Shown: positions 23,357 to 36,342, numbered from the stretch's first letter. The stretch is 64,000 nucleotides of DNA from Apodemus sylvaticus (GCF_947179515.1 NC_067473.1:88954850-89018849); one strand, 5' to 3'. The notes: generated by a model from the letters alone, not told the origin. Made by a program: numbers and translations.

Positions 23357-25404
23357 TTGAGATCAGCTGCAATGGCATTGGAAGCCCCATAGAGCAAACT
23401 GACCATTGCAGTCAGAACCTTAACTGTCCAGTCAATATTAAAGGAATAAAAACATTATGTATAGTAGTGTTTTAGAATTGGTTTTCAAAATGGGTTGGTA
23501 ATGTAGCAATTCTAAATGGAAAAAGTAACCACAGATTGATCAGTCAAAATTGATTTACTCACTGAATTGATTTACAGAGCACATGCTTGGTATATTTTTA
23601 AAATAGTGTATCTCTGTTGAGTTTTGATATATATTTTTTGACAGTTTTGGCTAGTAAATACACTGTATCTAAAAGTAAAATATTTCACTCACCATTATGT
23701 TCTATGACTAAATTTTTGGTGTCTTCAGCAACAGAATTATCTGTTGAGTTCTGGAAGGGAAACCAAAATTATTGGCAATAATTGTGGGTCTGTGGGTATT
23801 TTGAAATTACCTTACATTACAAATGTAGATGTAGCTTTCTAATAGAAAGAATAAGACACAATAAATATGGAGCATACAATTTTGAAGTCCTGTTTTAATA
23901 TTTGTGAACAATAATGATATATTAAGATTGAGCCTATAAGTGTTAATTAGTTTATATTTTTATTACAAAAATATTGCTTAATAATTGATATAACTTTAGA
24001 AATTAAAAATAACCCCGTAGAATTTAAGAGATGGGACATAATTGCGGTGACAAAATTGGGTTTCTCGGCCAAGTATTAAAGCTAAGAATCATAGTAATAA
24101 GAAACAAAATTATTGAGTATGTTTCCTAATGGCTTTAGTGGGTAAGGGTTTTCATACAAATTTTATGTCTTTGTTTGTAGGTTTTTATTTAGCTACCATT
24201 TTCTAGTCAGTTGGGTAATAAAACTAAGATATCAATAGAGAATGCAAAAAAAAAAGGATATGTAGGCACAAAATATTTGTGTATTGTGTAAAAGTTTACA
24301 CTTAAGTTAGCCAAATGCTGATTTCTCTCCTCTCATATCTCCTTTTAATCTGGACATGGCACTGATATATTTATTCTTAGAAGCTGTTATCTCATGTTTG
24401 TGCAAATGTTGTTTCTCACTCATTCTCTGCCTTGCCAATAAAAGCCAACCTAGAGAGAGAATAGGAAGGAATTCTGATTATAGGAAGTGTGAAGAAAGAG
24501 AGCAAGTGAAGGGTGCAAGAGGGAGATATAGGACACATCAGGAGAGAGTGGAATCAAGAAAGGATGAAAACTTCAAGTAAGATGGAGATATTGTCTGGGT
24601 GGAAGCCTGACTAGCTTGGAAATTCAGAATGGAGAAATAATTGCTCAGTATTTGGTTTTAAGCAATTTTAACAAATCTTAGTTTCTCTCTATGGTTACTG
24701 GGGAATTAACTGGTTAAGAAATGCAGTTGCCAGATTAATTCACTGTTTACATTTATGTTTGCATAATGCCTCAATTATCCAAAACAAATATGTTACTACT
24801 GAAATGATGGGAAATCTTCAAGAATAACTGGCATTTATTTGTAATGAGCATGCGTAATTTATTAGATACAAATGTCTCTTACTTAGATCTTATGCTTCCT
24901 GTAGGATTATTTTACTAATTTAATCAACTGAATGAGACATCTTACAAGCATATATCTGTTGTAAGATAAAGTAAGGATTATATGGTTCGTATATGTGCTA
25001 AAAAAATATTTGGCAGAGATTAAATGTAATTAGGCAGCTTCCCATATGGATCACTTAAGCCTAGATCCAGAGAAAGGAACCTATGACTCATCCATGGGTT
25101 CTCCCTCTGCACTGGTTATCTCCAGATCCTGAGTCTAGATACACTTTGGGTTCAAGGTGAGAACATACTACTACTTTGCTAAATAGACACAATACTAATC
25201 CAGTTATTGAAGACCTGACCTTATACCCACAGATTAGTACCTTTCAACTCTCAGCAAAGGTGCTTTTGACTATAGATGGTGCTAACAGATCAAGAGCAGA
25301 ATGCTTAACCCTCACCTCCATCACCACTAATATCAGGTTACAGGGATCATTGTGAAAAAACAGACAGGAAAGTTATAAGACCCATAAGTAGGAAGTGGAA
25401 AACA

Positions 25405-25407
<3 letters not shown>
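23357..25407. other. Unassigned AT-rich DNA
   Basis: About 2 kb with no recognised gene or transposable element. Confidence 0.5.

Positions 25408-25471
<64 letters not shown>
25408..25471. repeat. (GA)32 microsatellite
   Basis: A 64-bp uninterrupted GA tract, directly abutting the truncated 5' end of the L1 at 25,472. Confidence 0.97.
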
Positions 25472-25474
<3 letters not shown>

Positions 25475-26697
25475 ATTCTACCGTACCCCACTCAGAGTGG
25501 CTAGGATAAAAAACACAGATGACAGCAAATGCTGGAGAGGATGTAAAGAAAGGAACACTCCTCTATTACTGGTGGGCTTGCAAGCTGGTTCAACCACTCT
25601 GGAAATCAGTTTGGCAGTTCCTCAAAAAAATTGGGCATAGTACTACTACATGATAACCTAGCTATATTGTTCCTGGGAATATCTCAGAAAATGCTCAAAC
25701 ATGTAATAAGGAGGCATGCTCCACTATGTTTGTAGCAGCCTTATTTATAATAGCCAGAAGCTTTAAAGAACCCAGATGTCCCTCAACAGAGGAATGGATA
25801 TAGAAAATCTGGTACATTTAAATAATGGAGTACTATTCAGCTATTGAATACAATGACTTCATGAAATTCTTAGGCAAATGAAGGAACTAGAAAATATCAT
25901 CCTGAGTGAGGTAACCCAATCATAAAAGAACATACATGCTATTCACTCACTGATAATGGATATTACCCCAGAAGCTAGGAATACCCAAGATATAATTCAC
26001 AGACCACATGAAGCTCAAGAAGGAAAACCAAAGTGTGGATACTTTGGTTCTTCTTAAAAGAGGGAACAAAATACCCATGGGAAGAGATACAAAGTGTGCA
26101 ACAGAGACTGAATTAAAGGCCATCTAGAAACCGCCCCACCTGGGGATCCATCCCATATACAGTTACCAAACCCAGACACTATTGTGGATGCCAACAAGTG
26201 CTTACTGACAGGCTCCTGATGTAGCTGTCTCCTGAGAGTCTCTGCAAGTGCCTGACAATTACAGAGGTGGATGCTCTCAGCCAACCATTGCACTGGGCAC
26301 AGGGACCCCAATGGGGGAGATAGAGAAAGGACCTAATGAGTTGAAGGGGTTTGAAGCCATATATGAAGAACAATATCAACCAACTAGTAACCCCCCCCCA
26401 GAGCTCCCAGGGGCTAAACCACCAATCAAAGAGTAGACATGGAGGGACCCATGGCTCCAGCTGCATATGCAACAGAGGATAGCCTTGCTGGACATCATTG
26501 AGAGGAGAGGCCTTTTGTTCTATGAAGGCTGGTTTCCCCAGTATATAGGAATGCCAGGGCAGGGAAGTGGGAGTGGGTAGGTTAGTGAGGGGGGGGGGAG
26601 GAGGGGGATAGGATGGGGGTTTTTGAAGGGGAAACAATGAAAGGGAATAATATTTGAATGTAAATAAAGAAAATATCTAATAAAATCAAAAAAAAAA
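25472..26697 (+). mobile_element. Old L1 (Lx-like) 3' end, sense
   Basis: Begins in the ORF2 C-terminal region ('ccactcagagtggctaggat'), includes the 'cctcaacagaggaatggata' block, then a long 3' UTR with 'catggagggacccatggctc' and ends '...gaatgtaaataaagaaaata' plus a long A tract (to 26,703). The 152-residue minus frame (26,179-26,637) is antisense to the UTR. Strongly diverged, with no open ORF2. Confidence 0.85.
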
Positions 26698-29465
26698 AAA
26701 ACAAAAGCAAAAACAAAAACAGAAAGAAATGTGGTTTGAGGATATTACAAAGAAGTTGCACATAAGAAGTTACAGAAGTTGAGACACCATGAACCAGGCC
26801 TATGCAGACTCAAACTGAACAAAATCCCAGCAGAGAGAGACTAACTGAGCAGGTAGTTCCACCCTTACCTGAAGAACTAGTGTGAAGTGATAGTCACTGA
26901 GAGAAGGAAGAATTTTCCTTAAGTATTTTGCCTCTGTTGGGTCAATGTCACTCTTATGGATGTGTAGATACACAGAAGTATATGATCAGCAAAGGCCAAA
27001 TTTAGTGAGATCTGAAAATTCAAGGAAATAATATTTGGCTGAATATGGAAGGAAGTATGGATCTGAGAGAAGTTGGAGGAAGAGTCAAAATGCTCAAAAT
27101 ACATTGCATGACATTATCAAATTAGTTATGAAATATAAAGTGTTCAAAATTTTCAGTTTTTGATTTTAATCTGTATTTAGTGCTGTATTTTGATTGACAA
27201 TTCTTTATTTTTTCCTATGCATTAATTTATTAATTTTGCCCTTGACCATCACAGTGGTCAAAATATTAGTTACTCTCTTCTCATACACTAGAATGAAAAC
27301 CTACCTCCCCTCATCCTGTTAACAGAATTAAAGTACTTTTTGTCTCTAATGCTGCATATTTTATATTTGATCACATAAATTTGATGTAGTTTTTAAAATT
27401 CTCAAGCAGCACAATCTAATTTATTGTTACATAAATAAATAAATTCAATACAGCTTATGAAGGTCACACCTTTCATTTTCTAAGTTTTCTGTTTTGGAAG
27501 CTCTGTAGTCAAATGGGGAATACCATTGGTGTTTACTAAGAAATATGAAGTTAAAAGAATCAGAATAATGTCTTTTGTCTCACTTCAGGGAGATTGTCTT
27601 CTCTCCAGTGTCTGTAAGAGTGCGGTGTTATAGAAGAATAAGGGAGCAGCTCAGTGCACTGTATGCAACCCTGCTCCAGCAGAAGGTCCTGCGTGGCCAG
27701 GGCAGAGCTACAAATGCTTGAGGCAGAGGCATCACCATTTCTGAGACTTGTTCAATGATAAACATGTCCTATACTCCTGTTCTTCCAGACGGAAACAATT
27801 GTTTTCCTGTCAAGCTGCTTCAATAAGATTCATTGTTTACTTTCCAGGGGAGAGTGAAGCTTGACTTTGGCCTAACAGTTTCCATATGGTTTTACGACAA
27901 GGATCACAAGATGGATGTGTTTTCAGTGTCTCAGTTCCAAAGTTAAACAAACATTCTGCTATCCCATTGTTAATGGAATAATATATCCAATTGTACCGAA
28001 AACATAATTAAAAATAGTTGAGTTCTAGTTTTGAAATAATTCTTTGCTAATTGCAAAAATCCGAAGGGTAAATTGAGTCCTTAAAAAGTCACAGGGGTAA
28101 GTATGGAAAGGAGCCCTGAGCATTAAGAAAATTGCATTTCAAATGCTACTGTTTTTCCTACTCAAGAATGCAATTATAAAATCAAACCACTTTATCTAGT
28201 ATGGGGTTACTAATATGTAGCAAAAATACTCTTAAAAATAATTTCATTTTAACAAGTCAAACAAAAACAAGTGACTCAGAAAATGTCTCTCTGTGAAATT
28301 TTCAAACAAGTGTTACTTATGATTTTTCATTTTCTGAGTGAAAATTTCATGAAGAAGGAGGGAGGAAGTACAATGTATCACTTGGTGGATCTCACTAGGT
28401 ATCTATTTTTATATAACCTAAAATCACATATATTTATTGTTCATTAATTTTGTTCTAATTATTGAAATTTATCTCTTCTTTGAGAAGTTTTTATGAATTC
28501 TACCAGTTGCTGATGCATATGCATCATTTATGAGATTTCTTTTACCATAGAAAACTAAGTATCTGAATGAATATGAGACTGATATTCCACAAGATTAAAA
28601 TCTTTGTTAAAAAACACCTTGTGGTTGAGGAATTAACTCAAGAAGGCGAGGAAAAGAACAAAAGCAAGAAAAAGTTTATCCAGCCTCACTGCATTTTCAG
28701 AGAGGCTCAAACTGTAGGAATCTCAAGCCAAAGTTACAGTTGTCTAATATCTTGCTTCTCAGTACAGAGCGATTTGAGCATGTGTAATACTCACCCAAAA
28801 TAGTATTTGAGGACTATATAAACATCATTTTAAGACAGTTACTTATGCAGTAGGAAGAGTCAATCTGCAAGAGACTGGGATATTAAATAAAAGGTGAATA
28901 TTTTGGTTAAACTCCTGATCACATATCCTGAACCACTAACAAGTACAAACATTGTCCTACAACAACTGGAAGATGGGTCCAAGGCTATCATACGAAACAA
29001 GCAGGTTAGAAGAACCATGTTGACCTATGCCACATGGGTACAAGAGTCAGCAGGGCTAGAACTCACTGTTAGGCTGTAAACGTTCTCTGCACCTTGCTCC
29101 AACACCCGTGACTCCCCTATACTCCCACCCATGTTGACAGTAAACCATACCTAGAAAGAATCACAAAGGAGGGAGAAGTCAGACCTGAAGGGGAAAAAAA
29201 CAGAAAAACAAAAAACCAAAACAAAACAAATCAAAAACCCAAAACAGACTGATATTCTTTTAAAGTTCTATTTCAACTCATAAAAGTTAGAAGTAGTCAA
29301 AATTATTTTATGTTTATGCTCCCCCATCCTTATTTTTATCTGGATATATATATATATATGCATGTGTTTCAAGCAATAGTCAATCTAATTGCAGCACTCA
29401 AATTTCAAACCTGATATTTAATGCACGTGCCTCTACAGTGGTTATTACTGTCTTAATCATGTGAA
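26698..29465. other. Unassigned DNA
   Basis: About 2.8 kb without a recognised element. The part from about 27,590 to 27,920 is less AT-rich than its surroundings and lacks any repeat I know, so it could be conserved noncoding sequence or an exapted or decayed element. I have no direct evidence for function. A (TATA)n tract lies at 29,346-29,360. Confidence 0.4.
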
Positions 29466-29703
29466 TTGGGGCTAGGGAAGTATTTCAGGAAGTAAAAGTG
29501 CTTTCCTGAAAGGCTGACAGCATCTTAGAAAGGGTGGTGGCATCCAAGAATATCTCATGATTTGAGCTTGATCCTCAGAGTGCACATAGAAGATGAGAAA
29601 AAGAGCAGACACTGAAAGTTGTCCTTTGATGAGCACATGCAAACCCTGGCACCTACTTACCATGTATGCAGACACACGCTATTTAAAAAGTAACTAGATA
29701 AAA
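29466..29703 (+). mobile_element. Degenerate SINE (B4/RSINE1-like), sense
   Basis: 'ggggctagggaagtatttcag' matches a SINE head ('ggggctggggagatggctcag'). Later 'tgatttgagcttgatcctcag', 'gttgtcctttgatgagcaca' and 'atgtatgcagacacacg' follow the body and tail order of tRNA-derived rodent SINEs. About 40 bp of extra sequence interrupts the body. Confidence 0.55.
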
Positions 29704-31387
29704 CAAAGCCCAATAGGGTATAATTGACATGAATTGACATGTTTTTTCCTTACATTTTATTAAGTTCTTTGTGATTTGCAAATAATGTAGTTTTATCTCC
29801 GTCCCAGACCTAACCTGATTCATACTCACTCAAATTTATGCCCTCTTTTATTTTCATATTTAAATTGGTCTGGTACAATTTGTGTGTTACCTATGTGTGC
29901 AGGACTGAATGACCTTTCTCTGGAACAGTCTGTCCACAAGGGGGTGAATCCTTAATGAAAACTGACTCTGTTTCTCTCAGTAAGTTATCAGGCAGGCGTG
30001 AGAATTTAGGCACACCTCCCTTTTTTACAAGGTGAGGTTTTGTTCTGGCCTGAGCTTGCACAGGTCTTGTGTATCTTCACACTGGCTATGAGGTCCTTCC
30101 TAGCTCTCCTTTAATAGATAGTTTTTAAAAAGGCTAATGAGCTTAAGTGTATTTTAAGATTTTAGTCTTGGCTATTTTATTTTAGATTTCTTTGAAGCAG
30201 CTGTTCAAGATTTGGGCCAAATTTTTAGTATTTTTTGATGAATCTTTTAATTGGTGCAAATATTTCATTCTTGTGAATGTTATGATCATTTTAACTCATG
30301 GTACTGTTTGATAGGGACAGTCTCAGTATTAATAGAACTTCATTTATGTTGTTTTGTAGTGCTTTCTTTCATAATGACATTTTCTGCAGTGCATTTAACT
30401 GTCTATATTATCTTTGACATTTTTTATCCTGAATAGAAATAAGGTCCTACTTCCACAGTGTGGGAGATGAAGCCAATTCTGCTGCTGTCCATTGATAATT
30501 AAAATTTACAAATTTTAACGTTTCCTTATTATTTTATCCTATATTCACTAATAAATATTTTATGCTAGCCAATTAGTTTTAGCCCACCAAGAGCATATCA
30601 AAATTTCTCCCCTCTATACTGCTTATATACTTGTATTTAGCAGTAGGAATCTGTGATGGCTTACTTTGCAATGCTAGTTTTCTTCATGCTGGGCTTTGAA
30701 GTTTTCTTCCCCCTGTAGCATATATATTTAATGTTGTAATACTGCCAGTCATTCAACATCACCTGTTTTTCTCCAGTATAGCTCAGTGCTTCCTATCTGC
30801 ATGGCACTCTGTGGTTTTTATGTGTAGTGACACTTTAAGCCGAAGATCAGCACAGTTATTATTGCAATAGCTTGTATTTGATTTTGATTTGAACTTGTTT
30901 GCAAGATTTAAAATTCAACTCTTGTTTGCAAGAATTACAAATTGTTGTGAGCTAATTTCTGGATGCTCAGAAATTTATTTCTCTCCTTACGTAATTACTT
31001 TATCGTTACCTAGATTTTAAATTATTTCTTGAGTGTTTATAAATATAAATTCACTAAATTTAGGATTTATTTTCTTCCTTTGTTTCTAGATCTTTATCCT
31101 GATCTTCCGAAGTCATGTATCCTTTCCACATGGATATAATTTTGCCATTCCAGGAATATTAAATAAACAGGTTGATATAGCTTGTGGCCTTTTTGGAATT
31201 GATACTGACTTCACTTGCCATTATTACCTCAGAAGAATCCAGACTGCCCTCTCCACATCGGATATTTGCTCTTCTTTTTCTAGATAAGTTTCCATTGTGT
31301 TACCATGATCTATTTGTTGATAACTTTCATCAACAGAGATCATCAATAGCTTTGTGGAGTCAGATGGTGTATTGTATAACCTGTATT
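29704..31387. other. Unassigned AT-rich DNA with a SINE scrap
   Basis: Mostly unassigned. At 30,931-30,990 a ~60-bp stretch ('ttacaaattgttgtgagc' onward) resembles the minus strand of a B3-like SINE and matches the similarly derived copy at 31,979-32,040. Confidence 0.4.
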
Positions 31388-31492
31388 TCTTTTTTTTTTC
31401 TTTAATATTTTTATTTTCTATATTCTTTGTTTACATTCCAAATGATTTCCCCTTTTCCGGATTCCCCCTCCCCATATGTCCCATAAACCCAT
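31388..31492 (-). mobile_element. Very short L1 3' tail, antisense
   Basis: About 105 bp: a T tract, 'tttgtttacattccaaatg', 'atttcccctttt' and 'ccccatatgtcccataaa' is the reverse complement of an L1 terminus. It is truncated to the last ~90 bp of the 3' UTR. Confidence 0.85.
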
Positions 31493-31894
31493 GAGTAGAC
31501 TCTACATTTTAGAAAAAAATTTATACAGACTCTGAAGTATAGAGGGCTCAGATATATGCCCTTTCTACTATTCTGCAATGCTCCCCATGAGAGCATCTTT
31601 ATTACACTGACATAGTAATTATAACCATTGAACCAATATAGATGGCTGATATCTGAAATTCTCTTTATCTTAACACTCAATTCAAGCACTAATCCCTACT
31701 ACATTTTATTTTTGTTTACATTTATTATCATTTTGGCGTATTATACTAGATACTTTCTTAGTCTTAAAGATTTTCTGTGTTCAGATATAGTTATTAGTTA
31801 TTTCAGAAAAAAATCAATCTTAACAGATGCTACTTTCTTTCTTATTTTATTTATTATTAATATTAGATTAATTTAGAAATTTTATTTATGTGGC
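31493..31894. other. Unassigned AT-rich DNA
   Basis: Nothing recognised. Confidence 0.45.
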
Positions 31895-32085
31895 TGTATC
31901 TTCCTTCATGTATGTCTGTGTACCACATACATACCTTACGTATAGTCTAGAAGAAGGTTCAGATCCCTTGTAACTAGAGTTACAAATTGTTGTGAGCCAA
32001 TTTCTGGCTCAGAATCAAACCTTACTCCCCTAGACAGCAGTCTGTGATGTTAACTACTTAGCCATTGTTCCTGCACCCACCCCTT
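31895..32085 (-). mobile_element. B3-like SINE, antisense
   Basis: 'agaaggttcagatcccttgtaact', 'gagttacaaattgttgtgag', 'cagaatcaaaccttactccc' and 'gttaactacttagccattgt' follow the antisense B3 order (second half, 'gagttacagacggttgtgag', 'gaattgaaccc', 'ttaaccactgagccatc'). Confidence 0.65.
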
Positions 32086-33659
32086 CTTTTTATTGTTTTT
32101 ATAGTACATCTTTGACAAATATCAAGAAAGCCACGCAGAATTCACCCTTTTGAGATTATCCTCTTTCATTTAGCAACATCTTATTTTCATATAATTTCTT
32201 AATGAATGAAATACATAATATAAACATTACAGTATTTACTTCACACAGTGAAATTTTAAGGTCAAGCAATACGACTGTATTTAACTTTGTAAGGGGTTGC
32301 TAGGTTGCCCTGCAAAGTGGAGATGTTGTTATTCCTCACAATCAAAACTGAGACCTCCTCTATTATTGTCTTTGGAAAATCTGGCTTCGTCAGCATTTTG
32401 TGTCTTTGTTATTCTAATAGACTCATAGTTAACATCCTTAGACTTTTGTACATTGTGCTCTTCTATTTCAGGTCAGATTTTTAACTTGATTTTCTTATGT
32501 ATTCTTTCTTCTTTTAGAATCAATTGTCTTTGTAGCTCTATTAGTGACAATTCAGTTTTCCTTCACTAATTCTGTTTTCATTCCTGATAACAGATTGTGT
32601 TGGAAATAAGACCACACCTATAAATTTTATTTCTTTCAGATGTCGTTGTTAATGTTTTGTAAGTTTTTGTTTTGTTACTGCTGCTTTTGTGTGAAACTTA
32701 TAAGGAGTTCTGTCTGGCTTCCAGCTCCAGAGGGGAGAGTGCAAATGTTTTGGAAGAGAATGTTTGAAACTTCTCTTCAGCTATGTGAGTGAGATGTTAG
32801 CCAATACAGTCAGTCATTCAAGAAAAATAAAAACGATTCAAATTGGAAGCAAGAAATAAAGCTGTTTATACAGGAAACAAAATCATCTGTTTAAAAAGTC
32901 CCAAGGAATCTCAAAATTTACTAGGATTATAAAGTGATAAAAAATAAAATTAGAATGCAAAAGAAATAATGTAAAGCTAGTACCTTAAAACTACATTTTC
33001 AATTAATGTATCAATACCAACTATAGAAGCATAAAGTATGAATTGGTTTGGGTCAAACATGAGAAAATTCAACAAAGTAAAAATCAGAAATGTTTTTAAT
33101 TTCTGAAATCCTAACAGACAATGATACATACACAGATAAATATGAATAAAATATAATTCTCCCCCATTTTCATTTTTGAATCAAATCTCAGCAAATTGTT
33201 ACATGATAACAATTCCCAAGTTCCTGCAGAGATAAAATAGATATATCTAAGATAATTATGAAAAAGAATCATTTTAAAAATTAACTGCCTATTATTTTTC
33301 CATAAAGCTACATTGTTCAAAATTATTACACTGGAATCAAGATAGACTAAAAACTAAGGCAATAGAATGGAATGTATAATATGGTCTTAAATAAATGGCT
33401 ATTTGACTTCTAGAAAAAGTTAATAGGCATTTTAAAATATAAATTAGTTGAAGAATCATTTCATATATGATGCAGCTATAAAACTTTGTTATACTAATAT
33501 GTCAGCATCCAAAATAGTTTATAAATTATTATTTTTAATTTTAATAGAATTGCTCTTTTGTCAAAAGTATGTGTATACATATACAAATAGTAAACAATTC
33601 TTCATTAAAATTATATTTATTTATTTTAATTTTTTTGTATATGAATGTTCTCTCTCTCT
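32086..33659. other. Unassigned AT-rich DNA
   Basis: No recognised gene or repeat. Short minus-strand frames are AT-biased. Confidence 0.5.
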
Positions 33660-33670
33660 AGGTATATGTG

Positions 33671-33672
33671 TA

Positions 33673-33709
<37 letters not shown>
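33671..33709. repeat. (CA)n microsatellite
   Basis: CA tract adjacent to the tail side of the antisense B3-like SINE, a common place for such tracts to arise. Confidence 0.95.
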
Positions 33710-33710
<1 letters not shown>

Positions 33711-34290
33711 GATTCCTTTATCTCACTTGTGTGCCTGGTACCTGTGGAGGCCAGAAGATGTCAGATCAGATGAAAACAAAATTAAAGACAGCTTTTTGCC
33801 ACTATATGGGTCTTAAGAATTAAACCTGGGCCCTGAGGAAAAATAGCTAATGCTCTTAAATTTTTTTGTTTTTTTGTTTTTTATTATTTTCTATACTCTT
33901 TGTTTACATTCCAAATTATTTTTTTCTCTATCCCAGCTCCCCCTCCCCATAAGTCCCATAAGCTCTCTTCCCTCAGCCCATTCTCCAATCAATCCCCTCC
34001 TACTTCTCTGTCCTGGCAATTCCCTTCAGTGCTGCATCAAGCCGTTCCAGTACCCGGGCCCTCTCCTTCCTTCTTCTTGTGAATGATTTGATATGTGAGT
34101 TGTGTCTTGGGTATTCAGAGCTTCTGGGCTAATATCCACTTATAAGTGACTGCATTCCATGTGTGTTCTTCCGTGAATGAGTTACCTCACTTAGGATGAT
34201 ATTTTCCACTTTATAGCAGCTTTATTTATAATAGCCAGAAACTGGCTCTTAACTCTTGAACCCTCTCCTCATCTGCACCCCCAGTAAAAT
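33710..34290 (-). mobile_element. B3-like SINE, antisense, split by an L1
   Basis: The left part (33,725-33,859) reads 'tgtgtgcctggtacctgtgg', 'ggccagaagatgtcagatc' and 'gaattaaacctgggccctgag', ending 'gctaatgctcttaa'. The matching right end ('ctcttaactcttgaaccctctc') resumes at 34,246. Joined, they follow the antisense B3 layout ending in the complement of the polymerase III promoter region. The interruption is the L1 at 33,860-34,244. Confidence 0.75.
33860..34244 (-). mobile_element. Small twin-primed L1 inside a B3-like SINE
   Basis: Left to right: T tract, 'tttgtttacattccaaa' and L1 3' UTR on the minus strand to about 34,208. An abruptly opposite-strand L1 scrap follows at 34,211-34,244 ('agcagctttatttataatag', plus strand). 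The insertion is flanked by GCTCTTAA at 33,852-33,859 and 34,245-34,252. The short inverted tip and shared flanks indicate twin priming. The target is the SINE, which continues on both sides. Confidence 0.85.
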
Positions 34291-34394
34291 GAATCTTAAT
34301 AGTAAGAGCTAGAAATATTTAAGCCTGTTCTTATGTTTTTAGTATTTGTGTTTTGTTTACTTTAGTGATTTTAAATCAAATGGACTCTTTAAGC

Positions 34395-34725
34395 TCCTAG
34401 GGAGTAGTGTTATCAGGAAGTGTGGCCTTGTTTTAAGAGTTGTGGTCTTATTGGAGGAAGTACGTCACTGAGTGGGGGCTTGAGTTCTCAGATGCTCAAG
34501 CCAGGCTTACTGTGACATTCTCTTCCTGCTGCCTGAAATTCCAAATGCAGAACTTGCAGCATTCTCTTCAGCACCATGTATGCCTGCATGCCACCATGCT
34601 TCTCGCCATGATAATAATGGACGGAACCTCTCAACAGTAAGTCAGCCCCAAATAGACATTCTTCTTTATAAGAGTTGCTGTGGCCATAGTGTCTCTTTGC
34701 AGCAACAGAAAGTTTAAGACACTTA
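34395..34725. mobile_element. URR1-like rodent DNA-transposon repeat
   Basis: Recognisable phrases are 'gtggccttgttttaagagttgtgg', 'ggaggaagtacgtcactg', 'gataataatggacggaacc' and 'tttataagagttgctgtggcc', ending 'gcaacagaaagtttaagaca'. These correspond to the abundant rodent repeat I know as URR1 (non-autonomous hAT). The family name is from memory. Confidence 0.6.
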
Positions 34726-34884
34726 TAATAGATATGTACTGTAATAAAATACAAAACGTTGTGATATTACATAATAATTATATAAATTTAAGATTATGGT
34801 GAAATGTATGTGTGTAATATAAATACTCAAAGATATATTATAAATATTAACTAGAGAAGTGGAGTTACAATATTTTAGCTTAGT

Positions 34885-35020
34885 GCTTTCATCTTTTTAA
34901 AAATTATTTATTTATTTCTACATTTTAAATTTTAAAATAATTACATCACTTCTCTTAGTTTTTCTTCCACAAATCTGCCTGATATCCCCTCTCTCCAAAC
35001 CCTCCCATGGTCTTTTCTGT
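34885..35020 (-). mobile_element. Old L1 (Lx9/L1VL-like) 3' UTR scrap, antisense
   Basis: 'tttatttctacattttaaa', 'attacatcacttctc' and 'tctccaaaccctcccatgg' resemble the antisense terminus of old rodent L1s. Short and diverged. Confidence 0.4.
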
Positions 35021-35049
35021 ATTTCACATTCATAGTGTGAAGTGTAAAT

Positions 35050-35875
35050 TTAAGTGTTCTTTGGAAAGTTGATTGGATTGTGTTTTGCTGGGCCAAACAA
35101 GTGAAGGAATGTTTCCTTAAAGTGGACACGGGTGTGAAAGGCTAAGGCAAACCCGGGAAGGAACATTTCACTGAAGCAGACACAGGTGAGAGAATTTTCT
35201 GCTAAAGCAAGCACATGAAAGGACACTTGATCACATATTCTTTGCTAATGGCATGTGTGCATTGGTTCACCTTACATTGAGTAGTTGAGCTGCATTTTTC
35301 TGGACTCCATAGAGAGAAATGCACCAAAAAACTTCTCGTGGTGTTCCAAGGACTTGGGCTGATAGGATGCTCATGCTGCGACAAGATCCATGTCTTGGAG
35401 GACACTTGATGTTTGGAGGTTATAAATAGGACTCCATGTAGTGCGAGACAGAGCTCGGCTTGCTGGTACAATGCTTGTATGTATTCCTATCTTCACAGAC
35501 TTTCACTTTCCTGAGAGAGGCACAGCTGAGAACTTCTCCTGGTATTCCTACTGCTCCCTCCTGTTGACTCAAGCAGAGGCCGAGGCCCGTCTGTCTCATT
35601 TAAATTGTGTGACCTGCTGTTGCTATCCTAACTCTATGGAATTGAACTTCTAGTCTATCTCTGAGGTGTTTGCAAGTAGATTGAGCTGCAGCTTCCTGCT
35701 CACCTATGAACCAAACTGCTGATTTCCATATGACACAGACAGGAGTTTCTCAAGAGAAACTTTTTAATCATGTCCACTTCCCCAGTATCCTTTCTTTTCT
35801 GCTACCTCTAGTGGGTGGTGGGTTAAAGGAAGGTTAATGTGTTTAAGAACCATTAAGTGATCCACCCAGCAGCAG
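35050..35875 (+). repeat. LTR-like rodent repeat with TATA box
   Basis: A ~0.8-kb block with repeated short phrases ('gaaggaatgtttc', 'gaaggaacatttc', 'agcagacacaggtgagag'), a clear TATA element (TATAAATAG at 35,421-35,429) and downstream 'gagagaggcacagctgagaac', which is shared with 10,660-10,780. TATA placement and dispersal suggest an ERV LTR transcribed on plus. I cannot define TG/CA ends or name the family. It is followed at once by the 5' UTR of the plus-strand L1. Confidence 0.45.
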
Positions 35876-36342
35876 TGTTGAGGAGGCAGCCTGCACAGGG
35901 GAGACCAGACCTGCAGATCAAAAGATCCTCTCCGGAGGCCTCTGGAAGAAGCCTTCCACTTTCCTCCAGATTGGGAACATCCTCTGCTACAGCACACCAT
36001 CTGCAAGTGGCTCAGGAAGCCAGCTATACATCCAGCTGTGCAGAGGAGACAGCCAGCATCCAGAGTTGATCAGAGCCACAGAGCTACACACCCAAATAAA
36101 ACTACAAGAGAGTGGGTCTCCGCCACCATCTTTGCTCCTGTGACTGTGTAACAGATTTTTAGGCAAGGATCACCAGAGTAGAGGATCACTTGGGACACCC
36201 TTCACCAGGACTTTACCTGCACCCAGTAACTCAGTAGCATCACAGCAATTTGTGCCAGGGGAAAGCAACTCACCCAGACTTGCTGAGATGGGCCTGGGGG
36301 GCAGATAGGAGGGGCAAGCACCAGCCAGTGACAGCAAGAACA

